DNA of 64,000 nucleotides from Flectobacillus sp049240685 (GCF_049240685.1 NZ_JBMLSD010000399.1:17276-81275), one strand, 5' to 3'. Counted from the stretch's first letter, positions 35,535 to 44,774 are shown. The notes: generated from the letters alone by a model not told the origin. A program made the numbers and translations.

Positions 35535-35619
35535 TTTAGATTTCGGAAATATGGCATACTTTCGCAGCCCTTATTTTATAAAAAGTTAGAACGTAACTTC
35601 TATTTTTCCGAAATCTAAA
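35535..35619. repeat. Family B inverted repeat, copy 3
   Basis: TTTAGATTTCGGAAATA (35535-35551) faces TATTTTTCCGAAATCTAAA (35601-35619); the loop contains GCCCTTATTTT, also found inside copy 1 at about 14900. Confidence 0.7.
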
Positions 35620-35656
35620 CTCCTTCGTATAGTCCTAATTACTAATGTAAAATAAG

Positions 35657-36170
35657 CTTTTTGGCTTTCAGCTTTGGGCATTCGGCAAAACACTAAAAAT
35701 CAATTTAACACTCCTTGCCTTGTGCCTGTTGCCTTCAAAACAAAACTTAAATTTTTGAGCCTTTGGCTCTCAGATATCGGCATTCGGCAAAACACTAAAA
35801 ACCAATTTAACACTCTTTGCCTTGNNNNNNNNNNNNNNNNNNNNNNNNNNNNNNNNNNNNNNNNNNNNNNNNNNNNNNNNNNNNNNNNNNNNNNNNNNNN
35901 NNNNNNNNNNNNNNNNNNNNNNNNTAAATTTTTGAGCCTTTGGCTTTCAGATATCGGCATTCGGCAAAACACTAAAAACCAATTTAACACTCTTTGCCTT
36001 GTGCCTGTTGCCTGTTGCCTTCACACAAAACTTAAATTTTTGAGCCTTTGGCTCTCAGATATCGGCATTCGGCAAAACACTAAAAACCAATTTAACACTC
36101 TTTGCCTTGTGCCTGTTGCCTGTTGCCTTATTCCTGTTGCCTGTTGCCTTCAAAACAAAACTTAAATCTA
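35657..36170. repeat. Family A tandem array, 108-bp unit, interrupted by an assembly gap
   Basis: Units beginning AAATTTTTGAGCCTTTGGCT start at 35749, 35926 and 36034, with a diverged first unit from about 35657 and a truncated end at 36170. The measurable period is 108 bases. Each unit reads TGAGCCTTTGGCT, ATATCGGCATTCGGCAAAAC, AACACTCTTTGCCTTGTGCC, TGTTGCCTTCA. Short TGTTGCC words vary in number between units. Confidence 0.85.
35825..35924. other. Assembly gap of exactly 100 N
   Basis: A run of 100 N, the conventional placeholder for an unknown gap size, sits inside the tandem array, so the true number of units is unknown. Confidence 0.97.
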
Positions 36171-36185
36171 ATTGTGTACAAGTAC

Positions 36186-37220
36186 TTACTTTTGGTCCGT
36201 CATGAGCAAGTAGTTATCAATCCTATTTTTTACATTCTCTCTAATATTGCCATAGAATAGATTATAGTCTGCTCGGTGCCAAATTTTGGTTTTCAACAAC
36301 CACCTTCCTTTAACATACGGTTTATTAATCCAAAGCATTCCTGCATGATTTTGGGCATCCACAGCTTCGGGCATAAAAGTAAATTTTAATCCGACCCCAC
36401 CTTTACTCAAAGTACGAGGTGCAAACTCCTCATCAAGTCTCCAAGTAAGTGGATTGGTACTTACAGAAGTATTGAGTCCATCCTTATACCAAGAAGGAAA
36501 ATAATCTCTGGCATAGGTATTCCAAGAAACAAAACATCCTGTTTGACTACCATTCTCACAAGCCTTGATGGAACCAAAGGTGTCAGGTTGCGTTGCAATA
36601 CCGACCAAATAAGCCGCCACAAGTTGCTTCTGTAAAGGCTTTTGATCAAAAAACTCTTTTAGCAATCTTTTGGCATGCACTGTCCCTTGGCTATGTGAAG
36701 CTATAACGATAGGGCGCCCCTGATTGTAGTTTTGTAAATAGTACTCAAAGGCAGCTTTGACATCAGCATAAGCCAACTCAAGCGATTTGACCTTATCAGT
36801 AAGGTTTTTGGTAACAAAAGCATGATAATGTGCTTGTCTATACCTAGGCGCATAGATACGGCAACTTCCGTTAAAGACAGAAGCCTGATTCAGAATAGTA
36901 GATTCGTCGACCATTTTGTTCATAGAAGCATCCGAAACGTCGGCGTTCCAGTCGGAAGAGCCTTGCGGTTTTTGAGTGTAAATAGTAGGATGGACAAAAA
37001 ACACATCCACTTTTGCCTGTGCTTGAGCATTCTGATAAGTGGACTTTAAAGGCACTTGATCAGCGGGGTCATTTTTTTCAGGTAAAGATGCCCAGTTCTC
37101 CTGCAAAGCATAATTTGGCTGAGGAGGATTAGTTGTTTCATCATAATGGCTTTGTATTTGATAGGGAATTCTTTGACAAGAAAGTATAAGCCAAGAAAAA
37201 ATCAGAAGGTAGAATCGCAT
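36186..37220 (-). CDS. DUF3089 lipoprotein (alpha/beta-hydrolase-like)
   Basis: A 344-residue protein with a very short lipoprotein signal (MRFYLLIFSWLILSC, lipobox Cys15). The DUF3089 features are VDVFFVHPTIYTQ, RIYAPRYRQAHY, a nucleophile elbow ASHSQGTVHAKRLL (near residue 175) and LVAAYLVGIATQP, followed by CFVSWNTYARDY. The elbow and strand pattern suggest a serine hydrolase anchored in the outer or inner membrane; no substrate is known to me. It is divergent from the large TonB receptor gene with 224 bases between, so shared control is possible. Confidence 0.88.
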   Translation of the reverse strand: MRFYLLIFSWLILSCQRIPYQIQSHYDETTNPPQPNYALQENWASLPEKNDPADQVPLKSTYQNAQAQAKVDVFFVHPTIYTQKPQGSSDWNADVSDASMNKMVDESTILNQASVFNGSCRIYAPRYRQAHYHAFVTKNLTDKVKSLELAYADVKAAFEYYLQNYNQGRPIVIASHSQGTVHAKRLLKEFFDQKPLQKQLVAAYLVGIATQPDTFGSIKACENGSQTGCFVSWNTYARDYFPSWYKDGLNTSVSTNPLTWRLDEEFAPRTLSKGGVGLKFTFMPEAVDAQNHAGMLWINKPYVKGRWLLKTKIWHRADYNLFYGNIRENVKNRIDNYLLMTDQK

Positions 37221-37444
37221 AAATTATCTTATTGTATGATTTTTTGAAAAATTTGTAAAAAAACCATTTTCATATTGATTAAATTCTCCAAACATTAGTT
37301 AGATTTACGAATCAAACAACTGTTATCGAGAAGAGCGTTCAAAATCGTTTTGAAACACAAACGGTATAATTTTCAAACAATTGTAAAACTACAATTCTTT
37401 TTGAGGTAAACAGTTTTTCGTAATCTTAATTCACTAAAAAACGT

Positions 37445-40400
37445 ATGAACAAACTATCTACTACAATAAGACTCCTTACCACTGTCTTATTCTTATTCTG
37501 CGCATTTACAAGCTTTTCGCAGACCGTTATTACGGGTAAAGTTTTTGATTCGGCTACCAAAGAAAAGCTTATCGGAGTTAGCATCGCTGTAAAAGGGAAA
37601 GTAATTGGTACCATTACAGATGTTAAGGGAAATTTCTCATTAAAAACTAACACTCCTGTTCCATTTACGATTATTGTTTCGAGTGTAGGTTACACTACCC
37701 AAGAACTAAAAGTTACTGATAAGACTTCTGATTTCTCGATTGCTTTGGAAGAACAAACCATTATGGGGCAAGAAGTTGTGGTGGCGGCGTCCAGAGTCGA
37801 AGAAAGCGTGATGAAATCGCCAGTTTCGGTTGAGAAAATGGACTTAAAAGCAATCCAGCAAACGGCATCCAACAACTTTTATGATGGTTTGGCCAACATG
37901 AAGGGTGTTGATATGGCTACACAAGGTATGTTGTTTAAATCTATCAATATGCGTGGATTTGGCTCTACGGGTAACCCTCGTATTGTTCAGATGATTGATG
38001 GTATGGACAACTCTGCTCCAGGCTTGAACTTTGCAGTAGACAATATCATTGGTATGCCAGAATTGGACGTTGAAAATGTAGAGGTATTGCCTGGTGCTGC
38101 ATCGGCGCTTTATGGACCAAACGCAATCAACGGTTTGATTTTGATGAACAGCAAAAGCCCATTCTTATATCAAGGGTTGAGTGCGAACGTAAAAACAGGT
38201 ATTATGCATGCTAGTAATCGTAGCACAGCAACTACGCCGTTTACAGATATGTCGGTACGTTTTGCTAAAGCATTTAATAATAAAATTGCTTTCAAGTTAA
38301 ACTTCTCATATATCGGTGCAAAAGATTGGGAAGCTACCAACTATACCAACCTCAACCTAGGTGGTAATGCTGATCCGAGCCGTGGAGCTGGTACAAAAAC
38401 CGACTATGATGGTATGAACGTGTATGGCGATGAAATTCAAACAAATTTGAATTCCTTGAATGCCGCATTGCCAAATGCCAATGTTAGCCGTACAGGTTAT
38501 TTAGAAAAGGATTTGGTGGATAACAATACGAAATCTTTGAAATTTAATGGTGCTGTTCATTATCGTTTAACAGAAAAAGTAGAAGCTATTGCTCAATTAA
38601 ACTATGGTGAAGGTACCACGCTATATACAGGTACAGGACGTTACTCATTACGTGACTTCAAAATCACTCAAGCGAAGTTAGAGTTACGTGGTGATAACTT
38701 CAATTTACGTGCTTACACAACTCAGGAGCGCTCGGGCGGTTCGTATACTGCTGGTTTGGCAGCAGTAGGTATGCTAAACGAAATTAAATCAAATACAGCA
38801 TGGTATACTGAATACGCAGGAGCATTCTTACAAGCTCGTCAGGCTGGTGCAGCCGAAGATGCTGCTCACTTGGCTGCTCGTCAATTTGCAGATCGCAATA
38901 TGCCAGCACCAGGTTCGGCAGCATTTAATACCCTACTAGAAAAATACCGTAATCTTCCTATTACCCAAGGTGGAGGTGCTTTTGCAGATAAAAGTAACAT
39001 GTACCATGTAGAAGGTTTTTATAATTTCAAAAATGAAATCAAGTTTTTGGATTTAACTGTGGGAGCCAACTTCCGTAATTATGAGCTACGTTCGGCTGGT
39101 ACTTTGTTTGCAGACATGAAAGAGGGTAGAAACGGGACTATTTCAATCAATGAATATGGCGGTTTTATCCAAGCTTCAAAAAACTTATTGAACGACCATT
39201 TGAAATTGACAGGGTCGTTGAGATATGATAAAAACCAAAACTTCGAAGGTCAATATACTCCACGTTTCTCAGCAGTATATTCACCTAGCCAAGACCACAA
39301 CATCCGTTTGTCTTATCAAACAGGTTTCCGTATTCCTACTACTCAAAACCAATACATCGACTTAGCTACTCCAGCAGGAACATTGATTGGTGGTTTACCC
39401 GAATTTGATTCACGTTACAAATTAGCGACAGGTGTAACTCGCGAAACGTTGACTGCTTTTGCAACGGATGTTGCTAAAAACGGAGCTAACTCCAAGTATT
39501 TTACAGACGCTGTAAAGGCAGCAGCCGTACAATACGCAACAGCAGCGGTAACAGCACAATTAGCTAATATTCAACAAGCGGTAATTTCGGCTGTACAAGC
39601 CCAAGTAACAGCAGCCGTAACAGCTCAAGTACAAGCGGCTGTTGCAGCAGGACAACTACCAGCGGCCAATGCACCAGCGGCAATTCAAGCGGGTGTAACG
39701 CAACAAATGGCGTCTGCTCCTGTACAAACTTTGATTCAGACAAACGTTCAAAATACGGTTAGACAAAAAGTAACTGAAGTAGCTACTCAAGTAACTCCAG
39801 CTTATGCATTGGCTGCATTACCTAAATACAAAGCAAAACCACTGACTACTGAAAAAATTCAGTCTTATGAAATTGGTTATAAAGGCTTAATTGCGAAACG
39901 TTTATTTGTGGATGCATCGTACTACCACAGTATTTACAAAAACTTTATTGGTGGCACAACAATTGTAGTTCCTACGGCTGCAGCTGGCCCTGGCTTACCA
40001 ATCGAATCAGGTTTAGGAAGCGGAAGCACTCGTGCTGGATATTCAAGAGTGGCCAATTCGGATGAAGACATTACCATTTCAGGATGGTCGGCTGGTATTA
40101 ATTATTCTTTTGACAAAGGATACTCGGCTGGAGCAAATATTTCACACAACCAAATGAACAACTTCGTCCCTTCGCCAGAAGTACCTTATGCAGGATTTAA
40201 CACCCCTTCATACAGCATGAAGTTCAACTTTGGGAAGCGTATCACTAGTGGTAGTACGTGGGGATATAACGTAGCATTCCGTCACCAAAACTCATTTGTT
40301 TGGGAGTCTAGCTTCCCGTTACCAACCACCACAGGTATTGATATCTTTACAAATACAGTTGTACCAGCTATCAACAACTTAGACGCACAGTTTAGCTACA

Positions 40401-40540
40401 AAGTGGCTCCAATTAAGTCAATCATTAAAGTAGGGGCAACTAACTTGTTTGGCAGTCCTTACTTCCAGGCTTTTGGTAGTGCTTCTGTTGGTACTACCTA
40501 TTATGTAGGTATTACTTTTGATGAATTATTGAACAAATAA
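37445..40540 (+). CDS. TonB-dependent receptor with Ala/Gln-rich insertion
   Basis: A 1031-residue outer-membrane receptor. The signal peptide ends near SFSQ (residue 27). Residues about 28-110 are a carboxypeptidase-regulatory beta domain (TVITGKVFDSATKEKLIGVS), then the plug (SVEKMDLKAIQQTASNNFYD, GLNFAVDNIIGMPELDVENV) and a barrel ending in YYVGITFDELLNK. Residues about 690-795 are unusual: an Ala/Gln/Val-rich, probably helical stretch (AAVTAQLANIQQAVISAVQA and similar) inserted in the barrel half. A smaller Ala-rich loop lies near 455-490. There is no SusD partner, so the ligand is unknown. A clear terminator follows. Confidence 0.92.
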   Translation: MNKLSTTIRLLTTVLFLFCAFTSFSQTVITGKVFDSATKEKLIGVSIAVKGKVIGTITDVKGNFSLKTNTPVPFTIIVSSVGYTTQELKVTDKTSDFSIALEEQTIMGQEVVVAASRVEESVMKSPVSVEKMDLKAIQQTASNNFYDGLANMKGVDMATQGMLFKSINMRGFGSTGNPRIVQMIDGMDNSAPGLNFAVDNIIGMPELDVENVEVLPGAASALYGPNAINGLILMNSKSPFLYQGLSANVKTGIMHASNRSTATTPFTDMSVRFAKAFNNKIAFKLNFSYIGAKDWEATNYTNLNLGGNADPSRGAGTKTDYDGMNVYGDEIQTNLNSLNAALPNANVSRTGYLEKDLVDNNTKSLKFNGAVHYRLTEKVEAIAQLNYGEGTTLYTGTGRYSLRDFKITQAKLELRGDNFNLRAYTTQERSGGSYTAGLAAVGMLNEIKSNTAWYTEYAGAFLQARQAGAAEDAAHLAARQFADRNMPAPGSAAFNTLLEKYRNLPITQGGGAFADKSNMYHVEGFYNFKNEIKFLDLTVGANFRNYELRSAGTLFADMKEGRNGTISINEYGGFIQASKNLLNDHLKLTGSLRYDKNQNFEGQYTPRFSAVYSPSQDHNIRLSYQTGFRIPTTQNQYIDLATPAGTLIGGLPEFDSRYKLATGVTRETLTAFATDVAKNGANSKYFTDAVKAAAVQYATAAVTAQLANIQQAVISAVQAQVTAAVTAQVQAAVAAGQLPAANAPAAIQAGVTQQMASAPVQTLIQTNVQNTVRQKVTEVATQVTPAYALAALPKYKAKPLTTEKIQSYEIGYKGLIAKRLFVDASYYHSIYKNFIGGTTIVVPTAAAGPGLPIESGLGSGSTRAGYSRVANSDEDITISGWSAGINYSFDKGYSAGANISHNQMNNFVPSPEVPYAGFNTPSYSMKFNFGKRITSGSTWGYNVAFRHQNSFVWESSFPLPTTTGIDIFTNTVVPAINNLDAQFSYKVAPIKSIIKVGATNLFGSPYFQAFGSASVGTTYYVGITFDELLNK

Positions 40541-40560
40541 TATTTTGGTGAATATGTTCA

Positions 40561-40592
40561 AAAGGGAGGCATACATTTGCCTCCCTTTTTTT
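40561..40592 (+). terminator. Terminator of the TonB receptor gene
   Basis: AAAGGGAGGCA (40561-40571) pairs with TGCCTCCCTTT (40578-40588) around a 6-nt loop, followed by T residues. Confidence 0.92.
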
Positions 40593-40714
40593 ATACTTAA
40601 ATCTCAAAGCTTTCGTTATCAAACTACTACTAATTCATCAATATCTATTTATTTTGCTTTTAATTTTGTCCGTTATCAATCAGTTATTTTCCTACATAAC
40701 AACGCCAAACACTT

Positions 40715-40909
40715 ATGAAAAAGATCATTTTATTAGGTTTTGCAATTAGCTGCCTGCAACTTGAATCAGAAGCTAGTGTGGCTGAACACAAATCATCCGC
40801 AACACATATATCTGCAACTACCATAAAGAGTACCTATAAAAGAAGACGTAAGAAAGGGTTTTTGTGGGGTCTATTTCGTAAAAAAGATTGTGGCTGTCCT
40901 AAACATTAG
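40715..40909 (+). CDS. Tiny secreted cationic protein with CGCPKH tail
   Basis: A 64-residue protein. MKKIILLGFAISCLQLESEA looks like a signal peptide. The mature part is Ser/Thr-rich, then strongly basic: YKRRRKKGFLWGLFRKKDC followed by GCPKH. The alternating basic and aromatic residues and the paired Cys at the end suggest membrane contact, metal or thiol chemistry, or a peptide with antimicrobial-like traits; none is proven. I recall similar basic-tail small proteins in related genomes but cannot name a family. It lies after the terminator of the TonB receptor, so has its own promoter. Confidence 0.6.
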   Translation: MKKIILLGFAISCLQLESEASVAEHKSSATHISATTIKSTYKRRRKKGFLWGLFRKKDCGCPKH

Positions 40910-41003
40910 GCTTAGGGCAATCTGCTATGGGCATTTGGCAAAAGTTTCTATGATTTTCTTGAGAAACATGCTTAAAGCATAGGGGAGATTGCCTAAAGCT
41001 TAC
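40909..41003. repeat. Family A intergenic repeat, copy 6
   Basis: GGCTTAGGGCAATCTGCTAT, GGGCATTTGGCAAAAGTTTC and GATTGCCTAAAGCTTAC form the usual AGGC/GCCT-type imperfect inverted repeat; the GGCAAAAGTTTCTATGATTT block matches copy 4. Confidence 0.6.
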
Positions 41004-41109
41004 ATTAATAGGATATCTGCGATTCACTTGGGGTGAAACTTTTAGCCTTCAAATAACTGATATACAAGTAACTAATAATGTCGTTACCCCTAGTAAATAG
41101 TTATGCCTC

Positions 41110-41928
41110 TTAGCCATTCAAAATAGGATTTAACTCAGATGCTACTAGGCTTCCTACAGGTAAACCTTGTATCCAACGTTGTCGATCGGCTTCCTGATGA
41201 TGATTTTGAGGTTGAGTAACTTTGGCTCCATCGGCCACAAAAATAATCGTCATCACTTCTCGCATTTTTGAAGAATTGTTACCTGGAGCATTGTGCAGTG
41301 TCCATCCAGCATGAAAAGTAGCATCACCTGCTTTCATCGACATGGCTCTTGTCACTGGATATCCCTTTTCTTTGACAATATTTCCAAGGATATCCTCTGA
41401 TTTATCTGAGATGGCAAGATTTCCCAAAAAACCCAACTCTTGCGAACCAGAGGCAAAAGTAAGCATACCCATCTCTTCCGATATATCTACCAAGGGCATC
41501 CACATTGTAATTGTATTATTGGTATCGATAGGCCAATAATATTGATCCTGATGCCAAGGGGTATGTCCTCCTCCAGGTTCTTTAAACAATGCTTGGTCAT
41601 GATATAATCTCACTTTTTCGACCCCCATCAAATCGGCAGCGATTTGAGCAAACCGCTTTGCAAAGGTAAATTTTTTGATGTCTTCATCTACCTCCCAAAG
41701 ATTCATCACTTGTAGGAAAGCTTTTCCATAGGTGTCTCGCTCTGATATATCACGAAACTCGGTATTGAATCTTTCTACACCATTATGAATTAAGTGTCTG
41801 TAAATTTCTATTTCTTCGGGGTTGACGATGTTATGCAACAAAATATGTCCATTTTGCTGATATTCTGCCTGTTGTTGAGCATTAATCTGATACATAGAAG
41901 ATAAGTCGGGAAAGAATAAACCATTCAT
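41110..41928 (-). CDS. Phytanoyl-CoA dioxygenase (PhyH) family protein
   Basis: A 272-residue Fe(II)/2-oxoglutarate oxygenase. The iron ligands are H126 and D128 in HTPWHQDQYYWP and a distal His (H212 in TLHNAPGNNSSKMREV), with the nearby Arg223 likely gripping 2-oxoglutarate. The fold context (MWMPLVDISEEMGMLTFASG) is typical of the family. Members hydroxylate small molecules such as ectoine, fatty acyl chains or natural products; the substrate is unknown. It is divergent from an AraC regulator with 173 bases between them, which suggests control by that protein and a role in using or modifying a specific compound. Confidence 0.9.
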   Translation of the reverse strand: MNGLFFPDLSSMYQINAQQQAEYQQNGHILLHNIVNPEEIEIYRHLIHNGVERFNTEFRDISERDTYGKAFLQVMNLWEVDEDIKKFTFAKRFAQIAADLMGVEKVRLYHDQALFKEPGGGHTPWHQDQYYWPIDTNNTITMWMPLVDISEEMGMLTFASGSQELGFLGNLAISDKSEDILGNIVKEKGYPVTRAMSMKAGDATFHAGWTLHNAPGNNSSKMREVMTIIFVADGAKVTQPQNHHQEADRQRWIQGLPVGSLVASELNPILNG

Positions 41929-42101
41929 AGTATTAATTCAGAAACAAAAACATGAATAAGATATAATACTTTGTTTTGATTGTTTGATGAAGGCAAAATA
42001 ACATAAACTTTTTCGAGCTAAATTTATCTTTTTTTACCAATAATTGTGCATTTTTACCTATTTCCTAAGCAAATCCTTATTCTGAGCATAATTTTTATCA
42101 A

Positions 42102-42962
42102 ATGAAAGCCTCCTTAGAACAATTAGATAGTGGATTAAATCAATCCTTAATATTTAGGCATTTCAGTTTGCCCTACTTCGATGCTCCGTATCATTTTCAT
42201 CCAGAATATGAACTAACGCTTATTATCAAGAGCGAAGGGAAAAGATATATTGGGAATCATGTTGCCGATTTTGGGGCAGGTGACTTGGTATTGATAGGCC
42301 CCAACCTACCTCATTGTTGGAAAAATGAAACTATTGGCATGGAGGATTCGGCACAGGCTATCGTAATTCAATTTAAGGCTGATTTTTTAGGAGGAGATTT
42401 TTTTAAAATAGCCGAAATGCAAAATATTGGTCATTTGCTCGACAAAGCCTCGTCGGGAGTGGTAATTACTGGGGCAACCAAAAAGAGAATTGCAAGAGAA
42501 ATAAGATTTTTGCTCAATGTGCCACCTATTCAGAGGGTGTTAGGATTATTGGATTTACTAAATACTATAGCATCCGCCCCACAAGACATTCAAGTATTAG
42601 AACATCAAGCGCAAACTTATCAGTTAGCAAAAGTTGATTTAGAAAGAATCAACAAAGTTTATGCGTATGTTATCGAAAATTATACGCAGGAAGTGCACCT
42701 AGAGACCGCCGCATATTTGGCTAATATGACCGAAACAGCCTTCTGCCGATATTTTAAAAAGGTTACTAAAAAAACTTTTCTTGACGTGGTAACGGAGTAT
42801 CGCATAAAGCATGCCTGCAATTTGCTGGTAAATACCGACAAACAAGTAGCGGAGGTATGCTTCGAGAGTGGTTTTGGCAATGTGTCGCATTTTAATAAGC
42901 AATTCAAAACCATTACCGGGCAAAGTCCACTAGGTTATCGAAAACTGTTCCAGACCGTATAG
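42102..42962 (+). CDS. AraC family transcriptional regulator
   Basis: A 286-residue protein with an N-terminal cupin sensor (YHFHPEYELTLIIKSEGKRY, GAGDLVLIGPNLPHCW) and a C-terminal double helix-turn-helix (about 185-286: VHLETAAYLANMTETAFCRY and AEVCFESGFGNVSHFNKQFK). The His residues in HFHPEYE may bind metal or ligand. Relatives respond to small sugars or carboxylates. It is divergent from the PhyH gene and probably regulates it. It ends 32 bases before the stop of the convergent RDD gene, and I see no terminator in that short gap. Confidence 0.93.
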   Translation: MKASLEQLDSGLNQSLIFRHFSLPYFDAPYHFHPEYELTLIIKSEGKRYIGNHVADFGAGDLVLIGPNLPHCWKNETIGMEDSAQAIVIQFKADFLGGDFFKIAEMQNIGHLLDKASSGVVITGATKKRIAREIRFLLNVPPIQRVLGLLDLLNTIASAPQDIQVLEHQAQTYQLAKVDLERINKVYAYVIENYTQEVHLETAAYLANMTETAFCRYFKKVTKKTFLDVVTEYRIKHACNLLVNTDKQVAEVCFESGFGNVSHFNKQFKTITGQSPLGYRKLFQTV

Positions 42963-42994
42963 ATATCAACTAATCAAACCGAGGAGGTAGCTGC

Positions 42995-43732
42995 TCATGA
43001 TTCATCTCCGTAGGCCATCAAAAATGTGTGATCACTTAATATTTGCTCCAAGAAAGCATAGTCATCTAATGCAGATTCAACCTGCATGATTTCTTTAAGT
43101 TTTTGTGCCGTCTGACCAACAAGGCGCGTATCATTTATTTCTTTGTATCTTTGAATAACCTGACGTATGATTTCGATATCAGCGTCCGAAAGTAAGCTAA
43201 CCTCAGGAATCATCACTTCGTAAGCTTCGTCCAAAACAGGCTGTCGCAACAAATCAAGCGAAACCTTCGGCTCTATTCTAATCACTGTTGTGCCCGCAAC
43301 GAGATCGCCTAAACGCTGACCTTTGCCTCCAGCAGCAATGGCAATGACCGATACCCAAGGCCCAAACAAACTCATATCAATCAACCTAAAAAGCCATCTT
43401 AAGATATAGGCGCTAATCGTGGGAGCACTACCATCGAGCTTGATTACTTTTATGTTTCTGGCTCTTTTGCCAATACTTTGTCCATTGAACCAAATTTCAC
43501 AAACTAAATCATAAAACATCAATGGGATAATGCCTATGGCAAAGAAGAAAATAGTTCCGATTCGGTCTGAAAATATACGATCATTTAGACCTGAGGCTAT
43601 CAAGCTAAAAAGTATTATCCATGCAAAAAAAACAACTAAATCAATCAAATAGGCAATAATTCTGTCTCCAATGCTAGCTGGTGTAAAAGCTACTTCGACA
43701 TTTTGGGCTGTCCGTATTTTTATTTTACTCAT
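42995..43732 (-). CDS. RDD family membrane protein
   Basis: A 245-residue protein beginning MSKIKIRTAQNVEVAFTPAS, with the RDD domain at about 20-150: IGDRIIAYLIDLVVFFAWII (Arg then Asp), IFFFAIGIIPLMFYDLV, FNGQSIGKRARNIKVI. The last 80 residues are a soluble helical tail. RDD proteins are small membrane proteins, some linked to ion transport. It is the divergent partner of the SpoIIM-like operon with only 70 bases between the start codons, an arrangement common in Bacteroidota for this group of genes. Confidence 0.9.
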   Translation of the reverse strand: MSKIKIRTAQNVEVAFTPASIGDRIIAYLIDLVVFFAWIILFSLIASGLNDRIFSDRIGTIFFFAIGIIPLMFYDLVCEIWFNGQSIGKRARNIKVIKLDGSAPTISAYILRWLFRLIDMSLFGPWVSVIAIAAGGKGQRLGDLVAGTTVIRIEPKVSLDLLRQPVLDEAYEVMIPEVSLLSDADIEIIRQVIQRYKEINDTRLVGQTAQKLKEIMQVESALDDYAFLEQILSDHTFLMAYGDES

Positions 43733-43802
43733 TATCTGTCACAGTGGTAAAGTTATTTTGATATATTGCTTAAAATTAAACTACCTTAAGCAAAAATGCA
43801 CC

Positions 43803-44774
43803 ATGAGAGAGGCATTATTTAAGAAACAAAATCTTGATAAATGGCAATCTTTTGAAGAAGATATACAAAATATTCATTCAGATACCCTAGCCGAAAGATT
43901 TATAGAATTGACCGACGACTTAGCTTATGCACAAACGTTTTATCCCAATTCAACAACTACTCGTTATTTGAACGAAATTACGGCACAGTTTTATCGAAAA
44001 ATCTATGCCAACAAAAAAGAAAATTCTAATCGCTTTGTAACCTTTTGGAAGTACGAAGTACCTATGCTGCTATATCGTTTTCGGCAAGAGCTCGTTGTAG
44101 CATTTTGTATTACGATAATCTCGGCGCTTATCGGTGTAATCTCAGCAGCCTATGACGATACCTTTGCTAGATTGATTTTGGGTGATAACTACATTGATAT
44201 GACTCTCGAAAACATACGAAAAGGAGACCCTCTTGCTGTTTATGGAAGCAACGACCCTTTCATGATGTTCTTACAAATCACTACCAATAATATTCGGGTA
44301 TCATTCATTTGCTTTGTAGCTGGTTTTTTGTTTTCGGCTGGTACGGCCTATTTACTCATAACCAATGGCATTATGTTGGGAGTATTTCAGTATTTCTGTT
44401 ACCAGCAGGGCTTCTTGAAGGTATCCTTACTGACCATTTGGCTACATGGAGTGTTAGAAATTTCGTCTATTATCGTAGCTGGGTGTGCGGGCTTGGTCAT
44501 GGGAAATAGCATCTTATTTCCTCGAACCTATTCGCGCATAGAATCTTTAAAGCGTGGAGCTCAGAATGGTGTCAAAATCGTTATAGCTTTAGTACCTTTG
44601 TTTATTATGGCTGGCTTTATTGAAAGCTTTATTACTCGCCAACATCTAAATACCTTTTTTAGCTTGCTAATTATTGTACCATCTTTGATGTTTATTGTAT
44701 GGTATTTTATCATCTATCCTAAAAATATGTATGAAAAAAACGAGTTATTGAACAATGCCCTAATAAGAATGTAG
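43803..44774 (+). CDS. Stage II sporulation protein M (SpoIIM/DUF95)-like membrane protein
   Basis: 323 residues from MREALFKKQNLDKWQSFEED; an in-frame extension upstream overlaps the RDD gene and is rejected. A soluble N-terminal part of about 100 residues precedes about five hydrophobic helices (LVVAFCITIISALIGVISAA, NIRVSFICFVAGFLFSAGTA, LLTIWLHGVLEISSIIVAGC). The WLHGVLEISSI motif is characteristic of the SpoIIM-like family. Despite the name there is no sporulation link in this phylum. It is the first gene of a run of six co-oriented genes that ends in a MoxR ATPase. Confidence 0.88.
   Translation: MREALFKKQNLDKWQSFEEDIQNIHSDTLAERFIELTDDLAYAQTFYPNSTTTRYLNEITAQFYRKIYANKKENSNRFVTFWKYEVPMLLYRFRQELVVAFCITIISALIGVISAAYDDTFARLILGDNYIDMTLENIRKGDPLAVYGSNDPFMMFLQITTNNIRVSFICFVAGFLFSAGTAYLLITNGIMLGVFQYFCYQQGFLKVSLLTIWLHGVLEISSIIVAGCAGLVMGNSILFPRTYSRIESLKRGAQNGVKIVIALVPLFIMAGFIESFITRQHLNTFFSLLIIVPSLMFIVWYFIIYPKNMYEKNELLNNALIRM

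Noticed and set aside
35674..36165. 163-codon frame through the tandem array and N gap
   Set aside because: It only repeats the 108-bp unit, which is a multiple of three, and includes unknown bases; it is repeat DNA, not a gene.
35657..36170. CRISPR array
   Set aside because: The 108-bp unit has no spacer-like unique parts of constant length and no cas gene is nearby.
43671..43802. N-terminal extension of the SpoIIM-like protein
   Set aside because: It overlaps the start of the divergent RDD gene and reads as non-coding; the Met at 43803 is the better start.
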